A DNA stretch of 64,000 nt from Neobacillus mesonae (GCF_023715155.1 NZ_JAMBNQ010000018.1:1-64000); one strand, 5' to 3'; numbered from the stretch's first letter, positions 18,255-26,832 are shown. Made by a program: numbers and translations. Notes: generated by a model not told the origin, from the letters alone.

Positions 18255-19050
18255 CTATTTCTGATAGGAATTTTTCAATCAGGTTAATGGAGAACCCTTT
18301 TCTATACAAAGCTTGTTTCATCTTTTGCTCAAACTCAAATCCTGTATACTTGGCAAATTTGCGGTGAGCTTTTTCTCCCTGGTATCTAATAGCTTCTAAT
18401 TCATCCTCTTCCTCTTCGTTTATGGTTTCCTGTATGGCAATTTGAATCATTTCAAAGGAATATCCTTTTCTAAGCAGCTGCTGTTCAAGCTTCTGTCTTT
18501 GAATTTTTATCGAGTCCTTTGAGGGCTTTTTGAAAAACTTTTCCCCGATCTTTATTGCCTTTTCTATTTGCTGTTCTTTTGGGTATTCAGCTAATGCCTG
18601 ATTTTGAATCTCTTCAGCAATGCCTTTTTCCTTCAGTTCCATTCTAATGACATCCGAACCTTTGTCTGTGGTATTAGCCATGGTTCTCACAAACGCTTTG
18701 GCAAATTCCGCATCATTGATATATTTTTGCCCTTTTAATTTATGAATCACTTCATGGATGACAGGATGCTCAACTTCTTTTTTGTTTAGATAATCCCTGA
18801 TCTCTTTTTCAGAGCGGATTCTTCTTGCAAGAAATTGGACAGCTAAATTGTATGCCTTGCGAATATCATCCTGATACCCGATTTCTACAATAGAAAATTC
18901 ATCAAGTTCCATCCCTTTTTTTAATTGAAACTTGATTAATATATCACTATCCACACTAAAGGCAAATTGTTCTCCCTTGCCATAATCCATGAAAATGTTA
19001 TACCGATCCTGATTTTTCTGCTGCGTGGTGATTTTCGTAATGATAGCCAT
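18244..19050 (-). CDS. recX: RecX, regulator of RecA
   Basis: RecX binds RecA filaments and limits or modulates recombination. The 268-residue protein consists of repeated three-helix units, with ARRIRSEKEIRDYLNKK and DAEFAKAFVRT as the best-conserved parts. It is close to the length of B. subtilis RecX (264). The N-terminal ~50 residues form a beta-rich extension typical of Bacillus. The neighbours yfhH, yfhE and yfhD agree with the assignment. Start: ATG at 19050, after GAGGTGAGCAT. Confidence 0.94.
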   Translation of the reverse strand: MAIITKITTQQKNQDRYNIFMDYGKGEQFAFSVDSDILIKFQLKKGMELDEFSIVEIGYQDDIRKAYNLAVQFLARRIRSEKEIRDYLNKKEVEHPVIHEVIHKLKGQKYINDAEFAKAFVRTMANTTDKGSDVIRMELKEKGIAEEIQNQALAEYPKEQQIEKAIKIGEKFFKKPSKDSIKIQRQKLEQQLLRKGYSFEMIQIAIQETINEEEEDELEAIRYQGEKAHRKFAKYTGFEFEQKMKQALYRKGFSINLIEKFLSEIEKS

Positions 19051-19180
19051 ATGCTCACCTCAACACTACTTTACCATATTCCGCTAACTAAACCTGTGAG
19101 AAAAAATATATTTTTTTTCAAAATCCGTATCTTTCTTTTTCATAAAGGCAAAAATGGTTCTGAGTACATAAAGTGAAACT

Positions 19181-19320
19181 ACCATCAGTGGGGGGGTATG
19201 ACATCCCCACTGATGGTGGTGGAACCAATCGGGCCTTAACGGGCAGTGAGTCTCCCATCTAGCTTCATTTTTACTCAAAATCTATAGGTGGGTCATACTC
19301 CCCGTTAAGGCGGGATAAAG
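19181..19320 (+). repeat. Structured dispersed repeat, copy B
   Basis: A perfect 13-bp hairpin, ACCATCAGTGGGG (19181-19193) with CCCCACTGATGGT (19205-19217), is followed by CCTTAACGGG (19234-19243), which can pair with CCCGTTAAGG (19301-19310). Blocks CAATCGGGC, GGGTCATACT and GCGGGATAAA are shared with copy A near 6.7 kb. It ends about 40 bp upstream of the yfhE ribosome binding site. Confidence 0.72.
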
Positions 19321-19373
19321 TACCATTTTTGCTTTTTAAATACGATTAACAAATAATGTTGAAAGGATTGAGC

Positions 19374-19511
19374 ATGATGGGTGGAAAAAAGAAAAAGGAT
19401 TTGGGTAAAGGAAAATATTCTTTAACCAGTACACAAGAGGTGCTATATCAGCGCGAATTTAAAATGGCTGACCGCGCAGGCGGGTTTACAGATCGAAATA
19501 CGAAGCTTTAA
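19374..19511 (+). CDS. yfhE: YfhE-like very small protein
   Basis: This 45-residue basic protein resembles the YfhE family: a Lys/Gly-rich start, then SLTSTQEVLYQREFKMADRA and a short tail. It has no membrane segment. GAAAGGA precedes the ATG by seven bases, and a second ATG follows at once. Its place between recX and yfhD is the B. subtilis order. Function is unknown. Confidence 0.8.
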   Translation: MMGGKKKKDLGKGKYSLTSTQEVLYQREFKMADRAGGFTDRNTKL

Positions 19512-19614
19512 TCACTCTGAAAAGTTTTCCCATTCATGAACCTCGTTTAATTGTAGATGCTAATAAAGAACCATTTTCGGTTCACATTCTCTTCAAGTGA
19601 AAGGGGTTTTTGTA

Positions 19615-19797
19615 ATGGGTCGTTCAAGAGGACAAAGATCACGTGATAAAAACAAAGCTTCACTTCCACAAGTGCCGCAGAACATGAAATCTGATGGTAT
19701 TGATGTAGAATTTTCTCAAGAAATGGCGGATCAAGCTGATCTTGAAGCACAAGCAAGATCGAATGCTGCCAATCAGCGTGCAAAAAAACGGAAATAA
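19615..19797 (+). CDS. yfhD: YfhD-like small basic protein
   Basis: This 60-residue protein starts with a basic, Arg-rich segment (GRSRGQRSRDKNK). An acidic middle (DVEFSQEMADQADLEAQ) and a Lys/Arg tail follow. This is the pattern of the YfhD family found only in spore-formers. The ATG at 19615 follows GAAAGGGG; an upstream in-frame start at 19597 would put that site in the coding region. Function is unknown. Confidence 0.85.
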   Translation: MGRSRGQRSRDKNKASLPQVPQNMKSDGIDVEFSQEMADQADLEAQARSNAANQRAKKRK

Positions 19798-19975
19798 TGA
19801 ATAAAACGGAAGGGCCTCAGTCAGCCCTGGCAAGCAAATGTTCTGACCTGAAAGTTCGGTTTTTAACACTGAGTTATTTAACCTTGAGCTGTTAAAGCAG
19901 TCTCCTTTCTATGATACTCATGGGAGCAACGAAAACTGGCTAGGTCTGAAACTAAGCCAAACTTATAAATTTTCA

Positions 19976-20009
19976 TTAAAAAAGAAGCAGGGTATGCAGC
20001 CCTGCTTCA
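19976..20009 (-). terminator. Terminator of the DoxX gene
   Basis: The minus strand reads GAAGCAGGG-CTGCATA-CCCTGCTTC followed by TTTTTT. Confidence 0.92.
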
Positions 20010-20034
20010 AAGTTTAGGGAGAGAATTCACTAAG

Positions 20035-20526
20035 TTAATGTGTAACGGTTTTTTCCTGATCTTTTTTGAAAAATGCTTTTACATATGGTACTGCAAATCG
20101 GTCAAGTCCGAAATAATAAGCACCTGTGCCTGCGAATAATAAAATCATGGCAATTGTATAAAGAATTGGGTTAGTGCTGGTTGTACCTGCTAACATAAAG
20201 TTTAAGTTCATAAATGCACCGGCGACTAATGCTGGAATGGTTGCTAAACCAACGATTAATCCAATACCGACTAAAAGTTCACCCCAAGGAATTAGTACGT
20301 TAAAAATTTGAACGTTAGGAAGGGCAAATTGTTGTAAGAAATCAGCATACCATGCCTGCACTGCAGGGTGTTCACCAGCTGCATTAGCAAGTGCTCCTTT
20401 TAGAAAGCCGCCGGCATCGAAACCGCCTGTTAATTTTTCAATACCAGCTGTAACCCATTGAACACCTAAATAAATGCGTAAAACTGTCCAAACAACTGCT
20501 GCGATAGGGGTTTTGTACCATCTCAT
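20035..20526 (-). CDS. DoxX/DoxD-family membrane protein
   Basis: This 163-residue membrane protein has four predicted helices, with the conserved family elements GVQWVTAGIEKL near the first helix and WGELLVGIGLIVG in the second. DoxX-like proteins are linked to respiratory quinone or thiosulphate oxidation in some organisms and to redox stress in others. Nothing here fixes the role. The ATG at 20526 follows TTTGGAGATG with good spacing; two earlier ATGs are too close to that site or lack one. Confidence 0.85.
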   Translation of the reverse strand: MRWYKTPIAAVVWTVLRIYLGVQWVTAGIEKLTGGFDAGGFLKGALANAAGEHPAVQAWYADFLQQFALPNVQIFNVLIPWGELLVGIGLIVGLATIPALVAGAFMNLNFMLAGTTSTNPILYTIAMILLFAGTGAYYFGLDRFAVPYVKAFFKKDQEKTVTH

Positions 20527-20733
20527 CACAATCATCTCCAAATGATTCATATTTTTTTGATAAGATTCATCAGCTAGCTGTTTCTGTTAGAGAAGTTTGT
20601 GAATTATTTCACCATCTTCTCTACACTCTTAATATACTCCCCTGCATATCAAATAACAACGGCTTTCACAGTTTCTTCACAAATAATTATTAGATAATTG
20701 AATAAAGTGTGAACTATCATATCAGCTATTTTT

Positions 20734-20942
20734 TGTGGATTATGTGGATATTGTTAGTAAGACCATAGAAGTCTGATCACACCGCGGATTACCTTCATAT
20801 TTAGATGTTCATAACCATTTGTGGATAAGTGACAAAATAACTGTGGATACTGTGCATAAGTATGAAAAACGCCCGATAATATAAGACTTTAGATGTGGAT
20901 AATATTTTGGATAAAGTAAAAAGCATCCGAACATGTGGATGC
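20734..20942 (+). promoter_or_regulatory. Cluster of eight DnaA-box-like 9-mers
   Basis: Relative to TGTGGATAA (the complement of TTATCCACA), there are perfect copies at 20820-20828 and 20894-20902. One-mismatch copies lie at 20734, 20743, 20842, 20851 and 20906, and a two-mismatch copy at 20934. All point the same way within 209 bp of gene-free DNA. This resembles the DnaA-box clusters known outside oriC in B. subtilis. No dnaA or dnaN gene is near, so it is not evidence for an origin. Confidence 0.65.
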
Positions 20943-20952
20943 TTTTTACTTC
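20916..20952. terminator. Hairpin with terminator-like flanks
   Basis: GTAAAAAGCATCC pairs with GGATGCTTTTTAC around a six-base loop containing part of the last DnaA-like box. No gene reads directly into it, so termination is only a possibility. Confidence 0.45.
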
Positions 20953-20997
20953 GAGACCCGTTTTTGTTTGTTTTTCTACCTTTTAGTTTCTTGAACA

Positions 20998-21180
20998 TTT
21001 CATAAGGATAAGCTCGGGGAATTTCTTTTGATTACTGTTCTCATGAACTCTTTATGAGGAAAAGTCCGCGGGATTTCTTCTGTTTACTGTTCCCATGAAT
21101 GCCCTATGAGGACAAGTCCGATGGTTTTCCACCGCTTCTTGTTCTCATGAACGTGCCCTATAGGAACAAGTTCAAGTTTC
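20998..21180 (+). repeat. 52-bp repeat array (array I)
   Basis: Three units share GTTCTCATGAA followed ~10 bp later by CTATGAGGACAAGTC-like sequence. Their CATGA cores start at 21042, 21094 and 21146, exactly 52 bp apart. A half unit (TCATAAGGATAAG) precedes them in register. Each unit contains an imperfect inverted repeat (TCTCATGA with TATGAGGA). The array lies downstream of hom. Confidence 0.75.
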
Positions 21181-21212
21181 ATTTTAGTTCACATAAATAA
21201 AATGATTCCACT

Positions 21213-22451
21213 TTATAAAACAGTTACTATTGCTTTTTCGTTATTTAAAACGGTTAAATCTACTTTACCCAGAATTGAAAAATAACAAACAGTCGGATGT
21301 TGGGAGGCAAACTGTAACATATCCTCCTTGGCTGACTCGACCAAATAGATTCCTTTTGAGACTTCATCGATCATTTTAATTGCTGGAATGGTTACTTCTC
21401 CATCAAGTTCTTGAACCAGCCAAAGCTCCTTTTGTTCCTTTTTATCCGATTCAATACAAGCCGAAGAATGATTAGCTCTACGTCTGCCTGCCTTCCCTTG
21501 GCAAACATAAACTAAATCCTCAATCATAGCAGAGGCAGTTGGAAACATCCCTGCTCCCGGGCCTTGCAGCGTAATCCGTCCGACAATATCCGAATGGACA
21601 TTAACCGCATTTTCAACGCCTTCCACATGATAGAATGGATTCTCACTGTCCACTAAAACGGGTTTTACTGAGGCATTCACCTGATCACCATCGCGGCTGA
21701 TGCTTGCAACATGCTTAAATCTTAATCCTATTTTTTCGGCTGCCTCCATTAATTCACGCGTGATTGAAGTAATTCCCTGACGCTCGACTGCCTCCCAGTT
21801 TGGTTCTTCCCCAAAGGCAATTCTGCTAAGAATCATGGCCTTATAAAAAGCATCAAAGCCTTCCACATCATTTGTCGGATCTGCTTCTGCATATCCTTTT
21901 TCCTGTGCCTTATGCAGACTTTCAGCAAAAGACTGATTCTTTTCCCTCATTTCAGAAAGAATAAAGTTTGAAGTCCCATTTAAAATCCCTTGGATTTGGG
22001 ATACACGGTTGATTTTTAAAAGCTGTCTTAGTGTTTGGATAACTGGAATTCCTCCGGCAACTGTTGCCTCATAGCCAACCGAAACATTCTTTGCACGTGC
22101 CAGATCAAGCAATTCTTTTCCATGATAGGCAAACATTTCTTTATTGGCTGTTATAATATGGCAGCCTCTGGTAACTGCTTCTTTCAAATAAATGAATGGA
22201 GCTTCCTTGCCGGTGATTGCTTCTATTACAACATCAAGCTGCGGCAGCTTAAGAATTTCTTCAAAATCTGATGTCAGGAGAATGTTGTCATGAATGCCTC
22301 TTTCCTTCTGCTTGTTTTTAATAAGGATCGCAGCTACTTCAACCTTTTTTCCAAGAACTGCGATAAATTCTTCAGCATGGGATTGTATCGTTCGATAAAC
22401 CCCTTCTCCAACTGTTCCGAAACCTAAAATGGCAACTTTAATGACAGACAT
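21213..22451 (-). CDS. hom: Homoserine dehydrogenase under a SAM riboswitch
   Basis: This enzyme reduces aspartate semialdehyde to homoserine with NAD(P)H, leading to methionine and threonine. The 412-residue protein shows the Rossmann GFGTVGEGV near residue 10, VIEAITGKEAP, ITANKEMFAYHG, ATVAGGIPV and the catalytic region KGYAEADPTNDVEG. It is about 20 residues shorter than B. subtilis Hom. Its last ~80 residues do not show an ACT-domain pattern I recognise, so allosteric threonine control may be absent. The ATG follows AAAGGG. The SAM riboswitch upstream ties this copy to methionine supply. Confidence 0.9.
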   Translation of the reverse strand: MSVIKVAILGFGTVGEGVYRTIQSHAEEFIAVLGKKVEVAAILIKNKQKERGIHDNILLTSDFEEILKLPQLDVVIEAITGKEAPFIYLKEAVTRGCHIITANKEMFAYHGKELLDLARAKNVSVGYEATVAGGIPVIQTLRQLLKINRVSQIQGILNGTSNFILSEMREKNQSFAESLHKAQEKGYAEADPTNDVEGFDAFYKAMILSRIAFGEEPNWEAVERQGITSITRELMEAAEKIGLRFKHVASISRDGDQVNASVKPVLVDSENPFYHVEGVENAVNVHSDIVGRITLQGPGAGMFPTASAMIEDLVYVCQGKAGRRRANHSSACIESDKKEQKELWLVQELDGEVTIPAIKMIDEVSKGIYLVESAKEDMLQFASQHPTVCYFSILGKVDLTVLNNEKAIVTVL

Positions 22452-22472
22452 TCTACATCGACCCTTTCATCA

Positions 22473-22502
22473 AAATAAAAACCTCTTCCATAAGAAGAGG
22501 CC
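22473..22502 (-). terminator. Intrinsic terminator of the SAM riboswitch
   Basis: The minus strand reads CCTCTTCTTATGGAAGAGG followed by TTTTTATTTT, just after the aptamer and before hom. It is the expression platform that stops transcription when SAM is bound. Confidence 0.92.
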
Positions 22503-22627
22503 GCAAATTCCTCCCCTTATCTTTCAGATCTAAAAAGATCTGCAGGAATTAGCACCTTTTCAAGGATTACCTTGAAGGTTGCCGGGCTTCACAGGGCCTA
22601 GTCCCTCCGCCGCTCTCGATAAGAGTT
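22503..22627 (-). ncRNA. SAM-I (S-box) riboswitch upstream of hom
   Basis: On the minus strand the aptamer begins CTTATCGAGAGCGGCGGAGGGACTAGGCCC. It continues with the conserved GATGAAGCCYGGCAACC equivalent (GTGAAGCCCGGCAACC), then AAGGTGCTAATTCCTGC and the closing GATAAGG strand. These are the hallmark S-box elements. It is followed directly by a terminator hairpin. Known behaviour: high SAM ends transcription, low SAM allows hom expression. Confidence 0.96.
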
Positions 22628-22666
22628 ATATAATAAACTTTATTAATTTTCCAATAATTACACTAA

Positions 22667-22695
22667 ATATTAGCCGAATATACTTGTATTGTCAA
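22667..22695 (-). promoter_or_regulatory. Promoter of the SAM riboswitch-hom transcript
   Basis: The minus strand has TTGACA (22690-22695) and TAATAT (22667-22672) with a 17-bp spacer, about 40 bp before the aptamer. Confidence 0.82.
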
Positions 22696-22899
22696 TAGTT
22701 TCTTGAATAAAAGCCGTAATAATTTAATGACCTCTTTTTCTGTATTCTTTCAATCGTTTTAAGCGGCTCTTGAGGCTTATTTGGTAAAACTGCATAATAG
22801 AGGTTAGTAAAATATTTAACCAGAGATGACGACAGCTATAGCAGCTCCTTATCCGAAGGTAAACATAAGTCAAAGCAGTTTAAAAATACATTTCTCACC

Positions 22900-22926
22900 T
22901 AAAAAAAGCCCGCAATTCGCGGGCAT
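22900..22926 (-). terminator. Terminator of argH
   Basis: The minus strand reads GCCCGCG-AATT-GCGGGC followed by TTTTTTT, ten bases past the argH stop codon. Confidence 0.93.
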
Positions 22927-22935
22927 TACTCAAAA

Positions 22936-24312
22936 TTATTGCTGCAGTTTTTCCTCCGCCAATTTAATCTGCTGCTTCACCTGCTCTGGTGCAGTTCCGC
23001 CGAAGCTTGAACGAACTGCGACAACATGTTCAGGAGCCAGCACCTCATAAATATCGTTTTCAAATAATTCGCTGAAACTTTTATATTCTTCCATACTTAA
23101 ATCAAGCAAATATTTGTTGGACTGGATGGAATAAAGAACAATTTTTCCAATTACCTCATGAGCTTCACGGAAAGGCAGTCCTTTTGTTACAAGATAATCA
23201 GCAATATCGGTTGCATTTGAAAAGTCATTGTTGATTGCTTTACGCATAACCTCTTTTTTAACGGTCATTGTTTCAATCATTGGTGCTAATAACTTGAGTG
23301 AACCTTCAAGTGTTTCCACCGTATCAAACATACCTTCTTTGTCTTCCTGCAGGTCTTTATTGTAAGCAAGCGGCAGACCTTTTAATACAGTTAAAAGACC
23401 GATTAGGTTGCCATACGTACGGCCGGTTTTTCCGCGAAGAAGCTCTGGAACATCTGGGTTTTTCTTTTGCGGCATGATGCTTGAGCCTGTGCAAAAAGAA
23501 TCGTCCAGTTCAATAAATTGGAACTCCTGGCTTGACCAAAGGACCATTTCTTCTGACAAACGCGAAATATGTGTCATGATGATTGAACCAATTGAGAGAA
23601 ACTCAAGGATAAAGTCACGGTCACTGACCGCATCCATACTGTTTGGATAGATGGTTTCAAATCCTAAATTTTGCGCAACTGTTTCCCTCTTTATTGGGAA
23701 GGTTGTCCCAGCTAATGCGCCAGAACCTAGCGGAAGCCAGTTGATTCGTTTTAGGGAATCCAACAATCTTTCTTTGTCACGTTCGAACATCCAGAAATAG
23801 GCCATTAAATGATGGGCAAAAGAAACAGGCTGTGCCCGCTGCAAGTGGGTATATCCTGGAATCAGTGTTTCAATATTCTCTTTTGCTTGTTTGATGATGG
23901 ATGCTTGAACATCTTCAACTAATTTAATTAATTCCGTTGTTTTCGTCCGTAAATATAGATGCATATCAGTTGCAACCTGGTCGTTCCGGCTTCGGCCTGT
24001 ATGTAATTTACCGCCGACTGGCCCGATTTCTTCCAGCAGGAGTTTTTCAATATTCATATGAATGTCTTCATCTTCTACTAAAAATTCAACCTCATTACGA
24101 GCCACTTTTTCCTTAATTTTAAGCAGACCCTGTTTGATTGTTTGAGCATCTTCTTTTGGAATAATACCGCATTCGCCAAGCATTTGAACATGTGCTAAGC
24201 TTCCGGCGATATCTTCTTTCGCTAGTTTTTGGTCAAACGAAATCGATGCAGTAAATTCTTCAACAAGTTTATTCGTTTCTTTCGTAAAACGTCCGCCCCA
24301 TAGCTTTGACAT
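22936..24312 (-). CDS. argH: ArgH, argininosuccinate lyase
   Basis: ArgH splits argininosuccinate into arginine and fumarate, the last step of arginine synthesis. The 458-residue protein has the fumarase-superfamily signature [11 protein letters not shown] with the catalytic Ser. It also has the HTGRSRNDQ substrate loop near residue 110 and YTHLQRAQP near residue 155. Length is normal. It starts at ATG after GGGGGAGCAGCA. It is the last gene of the arginine cluster, 268 bp after argG; that gap holds a 21-bp repeat array and a hairpin. Confidence 0.97.
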   Translation of the reverse strand: MSKLWGGRFTKETNKLVEEFTASISFDQKLAKEDIAGSLAHVQMLGECGIIPKEDAQTIKQGLLKIKEKVARNEVEFLVEDEDIHMNIEKLLLEEIGPVGGKLHTGRSRNDQVATDMHLYLRTKTTELIKLVEDVQASIIKQAKENIETLIPGYTHLQRAQPVSFAHHLMAYFWMFERDKERLLDSLKRINWLPLGSGALAGTTFPIKRETVAQNLGFETIYPNSMDAVSDRDFILEFLSIGSIIMTHISRLSEEMVLWSSQEFQFIELDDSFCTGSSIMPQKKNPDVPELLRGKTGRTYGNLIGLLTVLKGLPLAYNKDLQEDKEGMFDTVETLEGSLKLLAPMIETMTVKKEVMRKAINNDFSNATDIADYLVTKGLPFREAHEVIGKIVLYSIQSNKYLLDLSMEEYKSFSELFENDIYEVLAPEHVVAVRSSFGGTAPEQVKQQIKLAEEKLQQ

Positions 24313-24368
24313 TGCTGCTCCCCCTAAATTATGTGAAATTCCTTAACATATTGGTGTTTTTTGAAATG

Positions 24369-24520
24369 TATCTGCGCGTTTGGATAATTTATCTGCGAAT
24401 AGACCTGATATATCTGCAACTTGAAAGAATTTATCTGCGAGTTGAAAATATATCTGCCATTTTAAGCAATATATCTGCAGCCTTTCAAGATTTATCTGCC
24501 ATTTCTCCAAATATATCTGC
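24369..24520 (+). repeat. 21-bp phased repeat array between argG and argH
   Basis: Eight copies of TATCTGC start at 24369, 24390, 24411, 24432, 24451, 24472, 24493 and 24514. The steps are 21, 21, 21, 19, 21, 21 and 21 bp. The longer unit is roughly TTTATCTGCGAAT plus a variable AT-rich linker. The array lies inside the presumed argG-argH transcription unit. Confidence 0.85.
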
Positions 24521-24549
24521 AGTTTTTCAAAATCCCGTTTAAGTAGATT

Positions 24550-24572
24550 GCCCCCGAATGAACTCCGGGGGC
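24550..24572. other. GC-rich hairpin after argG
   Basis: GCCCCCG (24550-24556) and the CGGGGGC arm ending at 24572 form a strong stem just past the argG stop codon. No U tract follows on either strand, so it may be an RNA-stability or partial-termination element. Confidence 0.6.
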
Positions 24573-24580
24573 ATCCCTAA

Positions 24581-25795
24581 TTATTTAGTGACTACTTCTT
24601 TTTTTTTGTTTACTTCTGAATAAACTTTTGTTGGCAGACCCCAAAGTTTAATGAAACCAACTGCTGCATTATGATCGAAGGCATCGCCTTTTGTATAAGT
24701 AGCAAGCTCTTCGTTGTAAAGGCTGTGAACAGATTTACGTCCGACAACTGTATGACTGCCTTTGAAAAGTTTCACACGAATGGTGCCCGAAACTACTTTT
24801 TGTGTTTCATCAACAAATGCATCAAGTGCTGCTTTTAATGGTGAATACCAAAGTCCTTCGTAGACGATTTTGGCCATTTGCTGATCAACTTGTGTTTTGA
24901 ATTGAGTTACTTCACGTGGTAATGTTAAGAACTCTAATTCTTTATGAGCATTGATTAAAATTAAGGCAGCTGGGTTTTCATAGACTTCACGGGATTTAAT
25001 CCCTACTAATCTATTTTCGATGTGGTCGATACGGCCGACTCCATGTTTACCGCCTAATAGATTTAATGACTCAATTAATTGAACAAGCGGCATCTTTTCA
25101 CCGTTAAGGGCAACTGGCACACCTTGTTCGAAGTCAATTTCAATATATTCTGCTTCGTCAGGAGTCATTTCGATTGGAGTGGTCCAATCATATGCTGCTT
25201 CTGGTGCTTCTGCCCACGGATTTTCAAGAACGCCTGCTTCACATGCACGTCCCCAGATGTTGGCATCAATAGAAAATGGATTATCTAAATTAATTGGAAT
25301 CGGAATTCCATTTTTTTCTGCATAAGCAATTTCTTCGTCACGTGTCATGCCCCATTCACGAACAGGAGCAATTACTTTTAATTCTGGGTTTAACGCTTGG
25401 ATTGAAACCTCAAAACGCACTTGGTCATTTCCTTTTCCAGTACAGCCGTGTGCTACTGCTACTGCACCTTCCTTTTCCGCTACATCAACGAGTAATTTTG
25501 AAATAAGCGGACGTGAAATAGCTGAAGATAGCGGATATTTTCCTTCATATAAACAATTAGCCTTTAAAGCTGGTAAAATATAATCTTTTGCCAGCATTTC
25601 TTTTGCATCCACGATATAAGCCTTAATTGCCCCAACATTTAATGCTTTTGTTTTAATGGCTTCAAGATCCTTGCCTTCACCAACATCCAATCCTAAAGCG
25701 ATGACATCATAACCGTACTTTTCTTGAATCCATTTTACCGAAACCGATGTATCTAAACCGCCTGAATAGGCTAATACAATTTTCTCTTTTGCCAT
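24581..25795 (-). CDS. argG: ArgG, argininosuccinate synthase
   Basis: ArgG joins citrulline and aspartate with ATP to form argininosuccinate. The 404-residue protein has the PP-loop [10 protein letters not shown] near residue 10, [14 protein letters not shown] near residue 117 and the conserved [14 protein letters not shown]. The ATG at 25795 is chosen for the AAGGAGCG upstream; longer in-frame starts lie in the leader. An ARG-box-like operator and a TATAAT lie just upstream, so it probably has its own ArgR-controlled promoter in addition to read-through from argF. Confidence 0.97.
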   Translation of the reverse strand: MAKEKIVLAYSGGLDTSVSVKWIQEKYGYDVIALGLDVGEGKDLEAIKTKALNVGAIKAYIVDAKEMLAKDYILPALKANCLYEGKYPLSSAISRPLISKLLVDVAEKEGAVAVAHGCTGKGNDQVRFEVSIQALNPELKVIAPVREWGMTRDEEIAYAEKNGIPIPINLDNPFSIDANIWGRACEAGVLENPWAEAPEAAYDWTTPIEMTPDEAEYIEIDFEQGVPVALNGEKMPLVQLIESLNLLGGKHGVGRIDHIENRLVGIKSREVYENPAALILINAHKELEFLTLPREVTQFKTQVDQQMAKIVYEGLWYSPLKAALDAFVDETQKVVSGTIRVKLFKGSHTVVGRKSVHSLYNEELATYTKGDAFDHNAAVGFIKLWGLPTKVYSEVNKKKEVVTK

Positions 25796-25822
25796 TTTTA
25801 AACGCTCCTTACTTTCTATCTT

Positions 25823-25854
25823 TGTATTAAAATTCATCTGATAGTATTATTATA
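25823..25854 (-). promoter_or_regulatory. ARG-box-like operator and -10 element before argG
   Basis: TGTATTAAAATTCA (25823-25836) fits the ArgR/AhrC core TGNATWWWWATNCA exactly. A TATAAT on the minus strand (25849-25854) lies just upstream, placing the operator over the expected start of transcription. The -35 region is poor. Confidence 0.6.
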
Positions 25855-25878
25855 CATTATTTTTCAAAAAAAGAAAGA

Positions 25879-26832
25879 CTATTTTGCAAGTAATAATTTT
25901 AAAATTGCTTTTTGAGCGTGCAGGCGGTTTTCTGCTTCATCAAATACAACGGAATGAGGACCATCAATCACCTCTGCTGTTACTTCTTCACCACGATGTG
26001 CCGGCAGACAATGTAAGAAGATATAGTCTTCTTTTGCATGTGCACAAAGTTCTTCATTTACCTGATACCCTGCAAAATCATTAAGACGCTTTGCCGATTC
26101 TTCTTCTTGTCCCATGCTGGTCCATACATCCGTTACGACTACATCAGCATCTTTGATTGCTTTCACAGAATCATTCGTGATCATGACTGAGGCACCTGTT
26201 TGTTTTCCAGCTTCAATTGCTCTTTCTGTAATTTTGCCGTTTGGTAAATATCCTGCAGGGCTGGCAATACTGATATCCATGCCTGCCTTGACAGCACCTT
26301 CCATTAATGAATGAGCCATATTATTATTTCCATCCCCGATATAGCACATTTTTAATCCAGCAAGCTTGCCTTTATGTTCAATAATGGTCAATAGATCGGC
26401 CATAACTTGTGTCGGATGCTGCAGGTCTGTCAGTCCATTTATTACTGGAACTGTTGCATGCTTTGCTAATTCTTCTACTGAATCATGGCTGAACGTACGA
26501 ATCATAATTCCGTCCACATAACGGGAAAGTACCTTTGCTGTATCTGAAAGACTTTCTCCTCTTCCAATCTGGATATCTCTTGAACTTAGGAAAAGGGCAT
26601 GACCGCCAAGCTGCAGCATGCCTACTTCAAACGAAACTCTGGTGCGGGTAGATGATTTTTCAAAAATCATCCCCAGCACCTTCCCGCTCAAATGGGGATG
26701 TGGAATCCCCTGTTTTTGCTGTGTTTTCATTTCCAGCGCAGTTTCAAGCATATATTTAATTTCTTCACTTGAAAAATCATCAAGCTGTAGAAAGTCCTTT
26801 TGTTTTAATTGTAATTTAGTAGCTTCAGACAT
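25879..26832 (-). CDS. argF: ArgF, ornithine carbamoyltransferase
   Basis: ArgF makes citrulline from ornithine and carbamoyl phosphate. The 317-residue protein has the carbamoyl phosphate site SSTRTRVSFE near residue 65 and HPTQ near residue 143. The ornithine-binding loop DVWTSMGQE and HCLPAHRGEEV are also present. The ATG at 26832 overlaps the end of carB by eight bases, so translation is likely coupled. The gene is the last of the argCJBD-carAB-argF run, as in B. subtilis. Confidence 0.97.
   Translation of the reverse strand: MSEATKLQLKQKDFLQLDDFSSEEIKYMLETALEMKTQQKQGIPHPHLSGKVLGMIFEKSSTRTRVSFEVGMLQLGGHALFLSSRDIQIGRGESLSDTAKVLSRYVDGIMIRTFSHDSVEELAKHATVPVINGLTDLQHPTQVMADLLTIIEHKGKLAGLKMCYIGDGNNNMAHSLMEGAVKAGMDISIASPAGYLPNGKITERAIEAGKQTGASVMITNDSVKAIKDADVVVTDVWTSMGQEEESAKRLNDFAGYQVNEELCAHAKEDYIFLHCLPAHRGEEVTAEVIDGPHSVVFDEAENRLHAQKAILKLLLAK

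Noticed and set aside
20734..20942. Replication origin
   Set aside because: DnaA-like boxes are present, but there is no dnaA, dnaN, rpmH or AT-rich unwinding element arranged as in a chromosomal or plasmid origin.
20998..21180. CRISPR array
   Set aside because: The repeats are imperfect over the whole 52-bp period and there are no unique spacers between constant repeats; no cas genes are present. The same holds for arrays II and III.
22503..22627. T-box leader upstream of hom
   Set aside because: No T-box sequence (TGGNACCGCG) is present; the S-box core elements are all there.
24369..24520. CRISPR-like array or iteron set of a plasmid origin
   Set aside because: The conserved part is only seven bases, linkers are AT-rich and short, no rep gene is nearby, and the array lies in a biosynthetic operon.
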